This document shows positions 24,085-36,200 of a stretch of 64,000 bases of DNA, in pieces (the first letter of the stretch is position 1; each line of letters begins with the position of its first letter). A program made the position numbers and the translations under genes. Source of the DNA: Mycobacterium paraseoulense (GTDB lineage Bacteria; Actinomycetota; Actinomycetes; Mycobacteriales; Mycobacteriaceae); NCBI RefSeq assembly GCF_010731655.1, contig NZ_AP022619.1, positions 4,650,001 to 4,714,000 on the forward strand. The letters are read 5' to 3'. The notes under the pieces were generated by a model, which worked only from the letters and a program-made list of their open reading frames with translations, had not been told where the DNA came from and made no database searches.

Positions 24085-24519
24085 TTATTCGGTCAAGCGC
24101 TCGAGCAGCGTTAAGGCATCGAGGATGACGCGACGTTCACGTTCGGAATACCGCTCGTGCATGGCGCGCGCCAGCCACTCCTCCCGGACCTGCCGGTTGC
24201 TCTCGGCGCGTCGCCGGCCCGCAGCGGTCAGCGAAATCAGTTGCCGCCGTCCGTCTTCCGGGTCGGGCGCGCGCCCGATGAGCCCCCGCTGCTCGAGGGC
24301 GGCCACTATCGTGGCCATGGACTGTGGACGTACCCGTTCGGCTGAGGCCAGGGCGCTCGCCGATGAGGCCCCCTCCTTCCAGAGCCGATTCAACACCGCG
24401 GTCTGCGAAGGGGTCAGGTCCTCGTCGGTGGCGAGGTCCTTCAGCTTGCGCCGCAGCCGGCTGAAGACCACCCGCAGGTCGCGGGCCGCCGTGGCCGCTG
24501 ACTGGGTGATACCGTCCAC
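24085..24519 (-). CDS. MarR-family transcriptional regulator
   Basis: This 144-residue winged-helix repressor has the MarR pattern: a recognition-helix region LTPSQTAVLNRLWKEG...RVRPQSMATIVAALEQRGLI, and a wing with DPEDGRRQLISLT. It starts at GTG 24519, only 6 bases after a TAGGCT -10, so its message is likely leaderless. The promoter is wrapped by a TTAGACAG/CTGTCTAA inverted repeat, which suggests autoregulation and control of the LLM oxidoreductase gene 18 bases downstream. Confidence 0.9.
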   Translation of the reverse strand: MDGITQSAATAARDLRVVFSRLRRKLKDLATDEDLTPSQTAVLNRLWKEGASSASALASAERVRPQSMATIVAALEQRGLIGRAPDPEDGRRQLISLTAAGRRRAESNRQVREEWLARAMHERYSERERRVILDALTLLERLTE

Positions 24520-24525
24520 GGCACC

Positions 24526-24569
24526 AGCCTATATTAGACAGCTAAAACTGTCCAGTCCAAACTGTCTAA
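24526..24569 (-). promoter_or_regulatory. marR promoter with inverted-repeat operator
   Basis: On the minus strand TGGACA (24554-24549) and TAGGCT (24531-24526) form a -35 and -10 with a 17-base spacer, and the GTG start follows after 6 bases. TTAGACAG (24534-24541) lies inside the spacer and its perfect inverse CTGTCTAA (24562-24569) just upstream of the -35. A second ACAG...CTGT pair lies between (24538-24551). A bound MarR protein would block polymerase. The far arm overlaps the last codon of the hydrolase gene. Confidence 0.65.
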
Positions 24570-25185
24570 TTACGACCGAGGAGTTGCAGCGCGGCGTCGA
24601 CCGCCAGCGCGGCCACGTTCAGCGTCTTGGACCGCAGATCGTGTCGTGCCCCGGCGATTTCGACGACGGCAGTCGTTCCGGTGACCAGCGCGGCGGCCGC
24701 GCGCAGTTCGTCGGGCGTACCGAAGGGGTCAGACGTCCCGTGCGTGAACACCGTCGGCACCCGGATGTCGGGCAGGTGCTCGGTGCGGGCCCGCTCCGGC
24801 TTGCCCGGCGGATGCACCGGATACGAGAACAGCGTCAGGAGGTCGACGGGCGCCTCGCGGGCCGCCACCACCATCGATGTCTGCCGTCCGCCGTAGGAGT
24901 GCCCGCCTGCGATCAGCGGTCCGTCGGCGAGGTCGCGGCACAGCGTGATCGCCTCGACGATCCCGGCGCGGTCGGCGGCGGCCGAGCCCGACGGTGGGCC
25001 CTTGGGACGGCGCCGCCGGTAGGGCAGGTTGTATCGGATCGCGAGCCAGCCCCGGCGCGCCCACTCGTCGCAAACCTGTTGCAGCAGCAGCGAATCCCGG
25101 TCGCCGCCGGCGCCGTGGGTCAGCACTACGACGCCCGACGCCGTGCCCTCGGGTTCGTGCGCGATACCGGCGATCTGGTCGAGGT

Positions 25186-25189
<4 letters not shown>
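24566..25189 (-). CDS. Alpha/beta hydrolase (Rv0421c homologue)
   Basis: The 207-residue protein has the dienelactone-hydrolase-like fold: VVVLTHGAGGDRDS (oxyanion loop), GGHSYGGRQ with the nucleophile serine, THGTSDPFG with a likely acid, and a C-terminal GARHDL histidine. Hydrolase activity is inferred; substrate is unknown. The GTG start at 25189 overlaps the stop of thiD (GTGA), which settles the start against a longer upstream frame and suggests co-transcription with thiC-thiD. Confidence 0.85.
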
Positions 25190-27774
<2,585 letters not shown>

Positions 27775-27795
27775 TTGTTGGATGGTCCGCACGCG

Positions 27796-27801
27796 ACGTT
27801 A
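27796..27801 (-). promoter_or_regulatory. -10 element (TAACGT) for the thiC leader
   Basis: TAACGT on the minus strand matches TANNNT and would start transcription near 27789, about 15 bases before the riboswitch aptamer. No convincing -35 was found. Confidence 0.4.
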
Positions 27802-27887
27802 CCCCCACGCCGGACCACCCGGCATGTGGGCGGGCGATTCGGCCAGACCGGTAGCCGGTGGTGCCCCCCTGGTGCGAGGATGCAGAC

Positions 27888-28595
27888 GTGCAAGAGCAAG
27901 GCGGAACGGCCGGGGAGACACCGGCCGGGCCTAACGGCCAACAGCTGAGCCCGGCCCAGGCGATCGCCCGGCATCTCAACGTGGGCACCTTCCGCTTCTG
28001 GTTCATCGGTGAGCGCTGGGAGTGGTCCGACGAGGTGGCCATGATGCACGGCTACGAACCGGGGACCGTCGAGCCCACGACGAAGCTGTTGTTGTCGCAC
28101 AAGCACCCCGACGACCGCGCGCACGTCCAGGAGGTCCTCGACTACGCCCTGCAGTCGGCGGAGTCGTTCTCCAGCCGGCACCGGTTCCTCGACACCGCCG
28201 GCAAGGTGCACGACGCGATCGTCGTGGCCGACCGCATGCACGACGAGTCGGGCGCCGTGGTGGGCACCGCCGGCTATTACATCGACCTCACCGACACCTT
28301 CGACGAGGCCCGGAAAGAGGTGCTCGACGAGGCGCTGCCGGACCTCTTCGAAAGCCGAGCGGCGATCGAACAGGCCAAGGGCGTGCTGATGTTCGTCTAC
28401 CGGGTCAGCGCCGACCAGGCCTTTCGGGTGCTGCAGTGGCGGTCGCAAGAGACCAACATGAAGCTGCGGGCGCTGGCCAGGCAGCTGCTCGCCGACGTAG
28501 CAACCCTGGACGGTTCCACCGCCGCCCTCCGGAGTCAGTTCGATCACCTGCTGCTGACGGTGCACGAACGGGTCTCCGCCGAGTCCGCCGGGTAA
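27888..28595 (+). CDS. PAS-ANTAR RNA-binding regulator
   Basis: The 235-residue protein has a PAS-fold domain (about residues 25-135; FRFWFIGERWEWSDEVAMMHG and the HPDD motif of PAS_3) and a C-terminal ANTAR domain (about 150-210; RAAIEQAKGVLMFVYRVSADQAF). ANTAR domains bind RNA hairpins and prevent transcription termination, so this is probably a signal-dependent antiterminator. I chose GTG 27888 because GAGGA precedes it by 7 bases; an in-frame GTG at 27858 lacks this. The next genes encode a STAS protein and a giant hybrid kinase, so it may belong to that signalling cassette. Confidence 0.88.
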   Translation: MQEQGGTAGETPAGPNGQQLSPAQAIARHLNVGTFRFWFIGERWEWSDEVAMMHGYEPGTVEPTTKLLLSHKHPDDRAHVQEVLDYALQSAESFSSRHRFLDTAGKVHDAIVVADRMHDESGAVVGTAGYYIDLTDTFDEARKEVLDEALPDLFESRAAIEQAKGVLMFVYRVSADQAFRVLQWRSQETNMKLRALARQLLADVATLDGSTAALRSQFDHLLLTVHERVSAESAG

Positions 28596-28692
28596 CCAGG
28601 GGAATACGCGAACGCGGCTGCCCGCAAACAGTTAGTGTTCCTAGACACTGGCGCATCCCGCGCGTCCCCATGAGCGGCGAAAGGCATCGAAG

Positions 28693-29049
28693 GTGTTGGC
28701 GGTGGAACACGAGGCACTCGAGGACGCTGTGGTCGTGCGCGTTAAGGGCGGCGTCGACTCCAGTACCGTCGATGAGGTAACCGCCCATCTGACCGCCGCG
28801 CTCAAGCTGGCCGAGACGCACCCGGCCCGGCTGGTCGTCGTCGACCTGCAAGCGGTCGACTTCTTCGGAAGCGCGGCGTTGAACGCCATGCTCGAGTGCC
28901 ACGAGGCGGGCAAGGAAGCCGGCACGGCGGTCCGCCTGGTCGCAGACCACGACCAGGTGCTCCGACCGATCGAGGTGACCGAATTGGATCGGATCCTCGA
29001 CATCTATCCCACGCTGCCCGAGGCGCTGCAGCGCAACCGACCGCAATGA
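28693..29049 (+). CDS. STAS-domain anti-sigma-factor antagonist
   Basis: The 118-residue single-domain protein resembles SpoIIAA/RsbV antagonists: VVVRVKGGVDSSTVDEV, then VVVDLQAVDFFGSAALNAML, in which the serine after FFG is the expected phosphorylation site. In partner switching the unphosphorylated form sequesters an RsbW-type anti-sigma kinase. Such a kinase domain and the matching PP2C phosphatase both lie in the next gene, whose ATG overlaps this stop. Start is GTG 28693. A short dyad (AGTGT-N6-ACACT, 28634-28649) lies upstream and may be regulatory. Confidence 0.88.
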   Translation: MLAVEHEALEDAVVVRVKGGVDSSTVDEVTAHLTAALKLAETHPARLVVVDLQAVDFFGSAALNAMLECHEAGKEAGTAVRLVADHDQVLRPIEVTELDRILDIYPTLPEALQRNRPQ

Positions 29050-32000
29050 GCCCGGCGCTGCCGGCCGATCTGGCGGCTGCGGTCTCCCTGGGCGGTGAGA
29101 TGGGTCGCCGGTTCGCCGAATTCGACTGGGACACCCATCCATTGGGTTCGCCCGGGGACTGGTCGGCCGAGGTGCGCGCGGCGGTGGCGGTAGCGCTGAC
29201 CTCGCGGTTTCCCATCGTGCTCTGGCTGCGGCCCGGGGATCTGTTCTTGATGTACAACGACGGCTACGCGCAGATACTGGCGGACAAACACCCGGCGGCC
29301 CTGGGTTGCCCGGCCAAACAGGTGTGGTGGGAGATCTGGCCGCAGATCTCCCCGATGCTCACCAGCGTGATCGACACCGGCGTCGCGACCTGGTCCGACG
29401 ACCTGATGTTGCCGCTGATGACCGGCGGCGAGTCGCAGGAGCGCTACTTCACTTTCACCTATAGCCCCATCATCGGCGGCGACGGCGCGGTCACCGCCGT
29501 TTTCTGCGCGGTGATCGAAACGACCGACCGGGTATTGAGCGAGCGGCGGCTCCACCTGCTCAACTCGGTGGCGGCCGCCGTGATGGACGCGCGCACCGTC
29601 GACGACGCGGTGAGCAGCGCCGTCGCCGTGTGCGACGCGCAGCCACCGGATTTGCCGTTCATCGCCGTCTACGTGGCGGGCGCCGGGAAGGGGCCACGCG
29701 ACAGCACGCTGCGCGGGGCCACGCCCGCCGTTCGTTCGCTGCTGCCCGCTTCGCTGGCCGAGCTGACGGATTGGGACACGGCTCCACCTGCCCGCGCCGC
29801 GCGCGTCATCGGCCGGCTCGAGGACGTAATCCCGCGCATCGCGGAGCTTTTCGGCGAGAACCGCCCCCGGCAGGCCCTGGTGTTGCCGCTCGGGGAAACC
29901 CTGGGCGGCGGGGCGGTGGTGATCGGGGTCAATCCGCGGCGCCCCCTCGATGCGATGTACCGCGGGTTCTGTCAACTGCTCGCCGACCAGCTCTCCGCGG
30001 CGTTCGCCTCGGCGGTCTCCTACGAACAGCAGCGGCAGCGGGCCGATGCGCTGGCCGAGATGGACCGGGCGAAGACCGCGTTCCTGACCAACGTCAGCCA
30101 CGAGTTCCGCACCCCACTGACGCTGCTGCTCGGGCCGCTCGACGATGCGCTGACCGAAGCGGCGCCGGGAAGCGTGCTGGCCGACCGGCTGAGCACCGCG
30201 GGCCGCAACGCGCGCCGCCTGCAGCGCCTGGTCGACTCGCTGCTCGACTTCTCCCGCATCGAGGCCGGCCGCGCGACCGCGAGGTTGGCGTGCACCGACG
30301 TCGGCGCGCTGACCGCCCACATCGCGTCGTCTTTCACCGAGCTCTGCCACCGGGCGGGGCTCGAGCTGGTCGTGGACTGCTCCCCGGTGCTGGCCGACGT
30401 CGACCCGGGCATGTGGGAGACGATCATCCTGAACCTGCTGTCGAACGCGGTCAAATACACTCTGCGGGGCTCGATTTCGGTCGAGGTGGGCGCCGAATCC
30501 GGGCTCTGCGTAGTCACCATGCGCGACACCGGAGTGGGGATCGCCGCTGAGGATCTGGACCGCCTGTTCGACCGCTTCTACCGGGCCGACAACTTTCGCG
30601 GCCGCAGCGTCGAGGGCACCGGGATCGGGCTCTCGCTGGTGCGCGGGCTCGTCGAGCTGCACAGCGGGACCGTGGAGATCGACAGCGAATTGGACCGCGG
30701 GACGACGGTGACCGTTCGGCTGCCGCAATCCGCCGGCACGGCGGCCGGTCGCTCAGCCGCGGGCCCGCTGGACGAGACCAACCCGTACGTGGCGGAGGCC
30801 AGTCAATGGCTGACGCCCGTTCCGGGCCGGGACGGGTCGACCGCCGCATCCGAGAGGGCGCGGCCGCTGGTGCTGATCGCCGACGACAACGCGGACATGC
30901 GACACCATCTCGACCGGGTGCTGTCGGCCCAATGGGAGACCGTCCTCGCCGCGGACGGGGAGTCGGCGCTCGCGGCGACCCGGACCCTGCGCCCGGACGC
31001 GGTCGTCACCGACGTCATGATGCCGGGCCTCGACGGTTTCGGACTGGTGGCGGCCATCCGCGCCGACCCGGAGTTGGCGGCCACCCCGGTCCTCATGCTG
31101 TCCGCCAGGGCGGGGCCCGAGGCGGTCGACGAGGGCTACGCCGGTGGGGCCGACGACTACCTGCCCAAGCCGTTCCGTTCCCAGGAGCTCGTCGACCGGG
31201 TGAAGTCGCGGCTGTCCGCGGTGGCCCGCGCTCGCGATCGCCAGCGTTTGGCCGCCTCCGATCTGGTGCAGCTCGACTCGGCGCTGCAGGCCACCGACTC
31301 GGTTGCCGGGATCTTGGACGCGTTGCTCGAATCCTCCTTCGGCTCAGCCGATGCCGCGTCGGTCGCCATCGGCGTCCTCGACGGCGAACGCCACATCCGG
31401 TTCGAATACTCCGGCCACCTGCCCGGCGAGTTGCGCGACCGTTACCACGTGACCGAGCTCGACTCGCCGGTGGTGGGGGCCGACGTCGTGCGCACCGGCG
31501 AGTCGATGGTCATCACCGACACGTTCGACCTGCCCCCGCGCTACGAGCACGCGGTGCAGGACACCGCCGCCAGCGTTCGCGCGTGCGTCGCCCACCCGTT
31601 GCGCGACCACTCGGGCCGCGTCGTCGGCGTGCTGGCCCTGCTGTGGCCCACGCCGCGCCAGTTCGATGCCGCCGAACTCGATGCGTTCGGTCGCATGGCC
31701 GAGCTGACGTCGTCGGCCCTGGACCGGGTCCGCGTGATGGAGCGCGAGCACCGCATCGCCGTCGACTTCCAGGAGCATCTGCTGGATCTGGACCGGGGAT
31801 CGACGGCCGCGGTCGTGGCCGCCGTGTATGAGCCCGCCGGTGAGGCGATGCGGGTCGGCGGCGACTGGTACTCGGTCACCCCGCTGGATCGCGACGGCCG
31901 GGTCGCGATCTCGGTGGGCGACGTCGTCGGACACGGGTTGGCCGCCGCGATCGTGATGAGCAGGCTGCGCGCCGCGGTGGCCGCCTCGGCCCTCACGGCG

Positions 32001-32891
32001 GGCGAGCCGGGCGCGGTGCTGGGGGCGCTGGACCGGTACGGCGCCAGCGTCGCGGGGGCGCGCTGCGCGACCGTGGCCTACGCCCTCGTCGCGACCGAGC
32101 CGGACACCGGCCGCGCCACCGTCAACTACAGCTGCGCCGGGCACCCCTATCCCTTGCTGGTCTTCCCCGATCATCGCGCGGTGTTCCTGACGTCCGGGCG
32201 GCGCCTCCCGGTCGCTATCAAGGAACACGACGCGCGAAGCTATCCGCCCGACGCCACCGCGACGGCGCAGATGCCGCCGGGGAGCCTGATCCTGCTGTAC
32301 ACCGATGGCCTCGTCGAGCGTGCCGGCGAGACGCTCGACGACGGGCTCGCCCGCCTCGAGGCCGCGGCCGCCGAATGCGCCGACCTGCCGGTCGAGGCGG
32401 TCTGCACCGAACTGCTGTCCCGGATGGCGCCGCCCACCGGTTACCGCGACGACGTCGTGGTGCTGGCGCTGCGGCCGAGTCACCAGGCCCCGCGCAGCTT
32501 CGCCACGGTGGTGACGTCCGCGCCGAAGCAGATTCCCGTCGCGCGTGAGCGGCTACGTGACTGGCTGGCCGGCCTGGCGGTCGCCCCGAAGCGCGAACTG
32601 GACATCCTGCTGGCGACCGGGGAAGCCGTGACCAACGCGATCGAGCATGGCAGCGACGGCGAGCCGCGGCGAACCGTCTCCGTCGAGGCCTTCGTGCGCC
32701 GGCAGACGATCGCGGTCACGGTGAGCGACACCGGGCGGTGGGTGGGGGATTCCTCGGCCAGCCTGCGCAGCCGGCGCCGCGGCCGCGGGCTTTCCCTGAT
32801 CGGTGGGCTGGCCGATCACGTCGACACGCTCCGCACTCCCGCGGGCACCCGGGTCACGTTGCGGTTCGACCGGGCCGTCGCGACCGGTTAG
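29046..32891 (+). CDS. Hybrid histidine kinase-receiver-PP2C-RsbW fusion protein
   Basis: This 1281-residue cytosolic protein strings together eight regions: PAS-like (about 20-165), GAF-like (170-325), HisKA with His352 in SHEFRTPL, HATPase (about 450-560; NLLSNAVKY, DTGVGI, GTGIGLSL), receiver (607-725; acids 613-614, Asp656, Lys708), GAF (745-895), PP2C/SpoIIE phosphatase (905-1142; Asp940, Asp959, D1135-D1136) and an RsbW-like ATPase (1155-1277; EAVTNAIEHG with Asn1197). All expected catalytic residues are present. No membrane segment is seen. A phosphorelay could therefore control dephosphorylation and rephosphorylation of a STAS protein, most likely the one encoded just upstream (4-bp overlap), and so a sigma factor. 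The M. tuberculosis protein Rv1364c, from memory, carries only the PP2C-RsbW-STAS half. Confidence 0.92.
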   Translation: MSPALPADLAAAVSLGGEMGRRFAEFDWDTHPLGSPGDWSAEVRAAVAVALTSRFPIVLWLRPGDLFLMYNDGYAQILADKHPAALGCPAKQVWWEIWPQISPMLTSVIDTGVATWSDDLMLPLMTGGESQERYFTFTYSPIIGGDGAVTAVFCAVIETTDRVLSERRLHLLNSVAAAVMDARTVDDAVSSAVAVCDAQPPDLPFIAVYVAGAGKGPRDSTLRGATPAVRSLLPASLAELTDWDTAPPARAARVIGRLEDVIPRIAELFGENRPRQALVLPLGETLGGGAVVIGVNPRRPLDAMYRGFCQLLADQLSAAFASAVSYEQQRQRADALAEMDRAKTAFLTNVSHEFRTPLTLLLGPLDDALTEAAPGSVLADRLSTAGRNARRLQRLVDSLLDFSRIEAGRATARLACTDVGALTAHIASSFTELCHRAGLELVVDCSPVLADVDPGMWETIILNLLSNAVKYTLRGSISVEVGAESGLCVVTMRDTGVGIAAEDLDRLFDRFYRADNFRGRSVEGTGIGLSLVRGLVELHSGTVEIDSELDRGTTVTVRLPQSAGTAAGRSAAGPLDETNPYVAEASQWLTPVPGRDGSTAASERARPLVLIADDNADMRHHLDRVLSAQWETVLAADGESALAATRTLRPDAVVTDVMMPGLDGFGLVAAIRADPELAATPVLMLSARAGPEAVDEGYAGGADDYLPKPFRSQELVDRVKSRLSAVARARDRQRLAASDLVQLDSALQATDSVAGILDALLESSFGSADAASVAIGVLDGERHIRFEYSGHLPGELRDRYHVTELDSPVVGADVVRTGESMVITDTFDLPPRYEHAVQDTAASVRACVAHPLRDHSGRVVGVLALLWPTPRQFDAAELDAFGRMAELTSSALDRVRVMEREHRIAVDFQEHLLDLDRGSTAAVVAAVYEPAGEAMRVGGDWYSVTPLDRDGRVAISVGDVVGHGLAAAIVMSRLRAAVAASALTAGEPGAVLGALDRYGASVAGARCATVAYALVATEPDTGRATVNYSCAGHPYPLLVFPDHRAVFLTSGRRLPVAIKEHDARSYPPDATATAQMPPGSLILLYTDGLVERAGETLDDGLARLEAAAAECADLPVEAVCTELLSRMAPPTGYRDDVVVLALRPSHQAPRSFATVVTSAPKQIPVARERLRDWLAGLAVAPKRELDILLATGEAVTNAIEHGSDGEPRRTVSVEAFVRRQTIAVTVSDTGRWVGDSSASLRSRRRGRGLSLIGGLADHVDTLRTPAGTRVTLRFDRAVATG

Positions 32892-32897
32892 GCCAAG

Positions 32898-33173
32898 CTA
32901 GGCCTCTTCCATGGCCTCGCCCAGCTCCTCCAGCAGCTTGTTGTGGTGGTTGCTCGCCAGCAAGTGTCCGGCGGCGATGACCACGGCCACCGGCCAGTCG
33001 ATGAGTTCGAGGGCCGCCAGGGCGGCCAGGCCCCCGAAATAGGCCAGCTGCTCGGGCCGGGGAATCTCCATCTGGCCGACCACCGGTACGTTCACGACGA
33101 ACGTCTCGCCCTCGCGGATCTTTTCCACCGCCTCGCGCTGCGACGTCCCCCTGCGCGACTTCTTTTCCGCCAT
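32898..33173 (-). CDS. Small membrane-associated protein (Rv0424c homologue)
   Basis: The 91-residue protein has a basic N-terminus, a short beta-rich middle (GETFVVNVPVVGQMEIP) and a hydrophobic segment around 45-72 containing ELIDWPVAVVIAAGHLLA. It is followed by an acidic helix (KLLEELGEAMEEA). The L-I-D-W-P-V motif recurs as LVEWPV in the small protein on the other side of ctpH. Function is unknown; position suggests a link to the CtpH pump. It converges on the signalling cassette 6 bases away. AAAGG precedes the ATG. Confidence 0.75.
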   Translation of the reverse strand: MAEKKSRRGTSQREAVEKIREGETFVVNVPVVGQMEIPRPEQLAYFGGLAALAALELIDWPVAVVIAAGHLLASNHHNKLLEELGEAMEEA

Positions 33174-33279
33174 GATTTGCCTTTCAGTAACGAAGGGTTT
33201 GCCGACTCGCCGGGTGCCGCGGCCACCGTCGGACCTATGTCGACGATGACCGACACCGGGGGCGATCCGCTGGTTTCAT

Positions 33280-36200
33280 CTATTGCTCTGGTGCTGAAGG
33301 TGCCGTTACTGGAACTCTATGCGCTGCTATGGCGCGTCGGGGTTGTCGAGGTTCACCCGCCTCGGCGGGCGCATCGGACGATCTGCCCGGACCCGTCAGC
33401 GCACGATTCGCAACCCCGATCGCGACGGTCGCCGCGGCAGCGGATCCCAGCCCCTGCGCCCAGCCGACCGGACCCAGCGGTGTACAGCCGAGCAATTGGC
33501 TGACCACCGGGATGCTGATCAGCGTCCCCATCGCCGCGAGTGAGCCCGCCGCGGTGAGCACCACCAGCGGGGCGTGTGAATCCAGCAGCGTCTGACCCAG
33601 CTCCGCGCCGACCAGGGCGACCAGGGCGACGGTCGAGGCCCGTTGCGGGCGGCCGGTGACGCTTCCCATCGCCCACGCGGCCGTCGTCGCGGCGGCCGTG
33701 GTGACGCCGCGGATGGCGACGGCACGCCACAACGCGGGCTGATCCGGGCCCCGGATGCCCGGGTCGGCCGGACCGCTGGGCTTGCTCACCGCGAGGGCCG
33801 CCGCGGGCAGCGCGTCGGTCATCATGTTCACCAAGAGCAGCTGCCGCGTGTTCAGCGGCGAGGTCCCGGTGATCGCGCTGCCGATGATCGCGAACAACAC
33901 CTCGCCGGCGTTGCCGCCGAGCAGCACCGACACCGCCGCCTGCACCCGTTGCCAGAGTTGGCGGCCCTCTTCGATGGCGTTGCGCAGGCCCTCGATGCGG
34001 GCGTCGACCAGCACCACGTCGGCCGCCATGTGCGCCGGGTCGCTGCCACCGGCGACGACGCCGATGCCGACCGTGGCGGCCCGGATGGCCGCGGCGTCGT
34101 TCGCGCCGTCGCCGACCATCGCGGTGCGCACGCCCGCGCTCTCGAGCGTCTGGACGACCTGGACCTTGTTCTCCGGTGTCATCCGGGCGAAGATCACCCG
34201 TTCGGTCACGACCCGCTCTTGATCCTTGCGCGACAACGCATCCCACTCGGCCCCGCTGATCACCTGCTCGGCGGTCACGCGCATCCCGAGCTCCTCGGCG
34301 ATGGCCTTGGCGGTGATCGGATGGTCGCCGGTGATCAGCTTGACGCCCACGGAAAGCCGGCGCAGATCCGCGAGTAGGCCGGCCGCCTCGGCGCGCGGGG
34401 TGTCGGACAAGCCGAGGAACCCGGTCAGGGCCAGCCCGTGCCGGGCGAAGTCGGCGATGTCGTCGGGGTCCTGCCGGATGGCCCGCGCCTGGGCGGGGCT
34501 CAGCTGCCGCCGCGCCACCGCGATCACCCGCAGGCCGCTGCCGGCCATCCCGGCGACCGTCTGCTCCATGGCGGGGCTCACATCCCGGCAGGCGGCCAGC
34601 ACCACTTCGGGCGCGCCCTTGACGGCCAGCTCGATATCCGTCACGGACGCGGAGAACGACCGGCCGGAGCGGAACGGCAGGTGCGCGACGGGCGCGTTCG
34701 GGTTGTGGCCGTTCACGGCGGAGGCGGCCTCGACGATGGCGACATCGGTGGCGTGCACGTGCGGGCCGCCATTGGACGCCGGCGCGGCGTGCGCGGCGCA
34801 GCGCAACACCTCCTCGCGCGACGTTCCGGGCGCCGCGACGACCTCGGCCACCCGCAGCCGGTTCTGGCTCAGCGTTCCCGTCTTGTCGAAGCAGACCACG
34901 TCGATACGGCCGAGCGCCTCCACCGAACGCGGGACGCGGACCAGCGCGCCGAACTTGGTCAGCCGCCGCGCCGACGCCGCCTGCGCCAGCGTGGCCACCA
35001 GCGGCATCCCCTCGGGCACCGCCGCGACGGCGATGGCGATCCCGCTGGCGACCGCCTGGCGCAGGGCCGATCCCCGTAACAGCCCGAGGGCGCCCACCAG
35101 GCCGCCGCCCGTCATGCTGACCGGGAAGGCCCGGTTGGTGAGCTGGCTGAGCTGGTGCTGCAGGCCGACGTCCGACGACAGGTCGCCCGACACGAGTTCG
35201 GCGGCGCGGCGTTCCTGCGTGTCGGCCCCGACCGCGGTCACCACCGCGAGCGCGGTGCCGGCCACCACGGTCGTCCCGGCGTACAGCATGCAGCGGCGTT
35301 CGGCGAGAGCGGCGCCGGGCGTCGGCTCCACCTGCTTCTCCACCGACAGCGACTCACCGGTCAGCGTCGACTCGTCGACCTCGACGTCGACCTCCTCGAT
35401 GATCCGGGCGTCGGCGGGCACCACCTCGTGCGTGCGCACCTCGATGACGTCGCCGGGCTGCAGCTGCGCCGCGATGACGTCGGCGTACACCCGGTCGCCG
35501 GCGACCTCGGAGACGACCTTGCGTGCCGGTGGAATCTGTTGAGCCAGTAGGTGATTGAGCCGGTTCTCGGCGCGCAGCCGCTGGCTGGCGGCCAGCATGG
35601 AGTTCCCGGCCAGCACCGAGAACACCAGGACGGCGTCGACGGGCGAGCCGAGCACCGCGCTGGCCGCCGAGCCGAGTGCCAGCACGGGGGTCAGCGGGTC
35701 GGTCAGCTCGGCGCGAACGGCGCCCACGAACTGTAGGAAGGCGCGCGCACGCGTTTCGGGCGGCGCGGCGCCCAGGGTGGCCGGCGCCAGGTGCCTCGGA
35801 TCGCCGGCCGGCCCCGCCGCGGGCGTCGGCAACGCCCGGCGGACGCCCTCGACCGCCATCGCATGCCATTCCCGGACGGGAGCCGGGCGCGGTGCGTCCG
35901 TCTTGACGACGCCGCGCGCCAGCAGATATCCCGACAGCAGGCCGGCCGCCGCGCCGCTGGTCACCGGCCCACGCCCGATGCCGCGGACGCCGGGGATCAT
36001 CAGCAGCGAGCCCATAGCGGTCGCGCCGGCCGAGATCGCGACCCCGCGTTGGGCGGCGGTCCGCGCCGCCGGCAGCGCATGCAGCACCCGCCAGGCGGCC
36101 GCCAGGTCGGGCAGCAGCAGGTCGGCGTACCAGGGCGGCGGGCCGGCCCCTGGCTCGGGCAGCAGACCCAGTGCCACGTCGGCCGACCAAACGCCTTGTG

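Noticed and set aside
28896..29045. Extension of the hybrid kinase frame before 29046
   Set aside because: It overlaps the STAS gene in another frame. ATG 29046 with the ATGA overlap is the better start.
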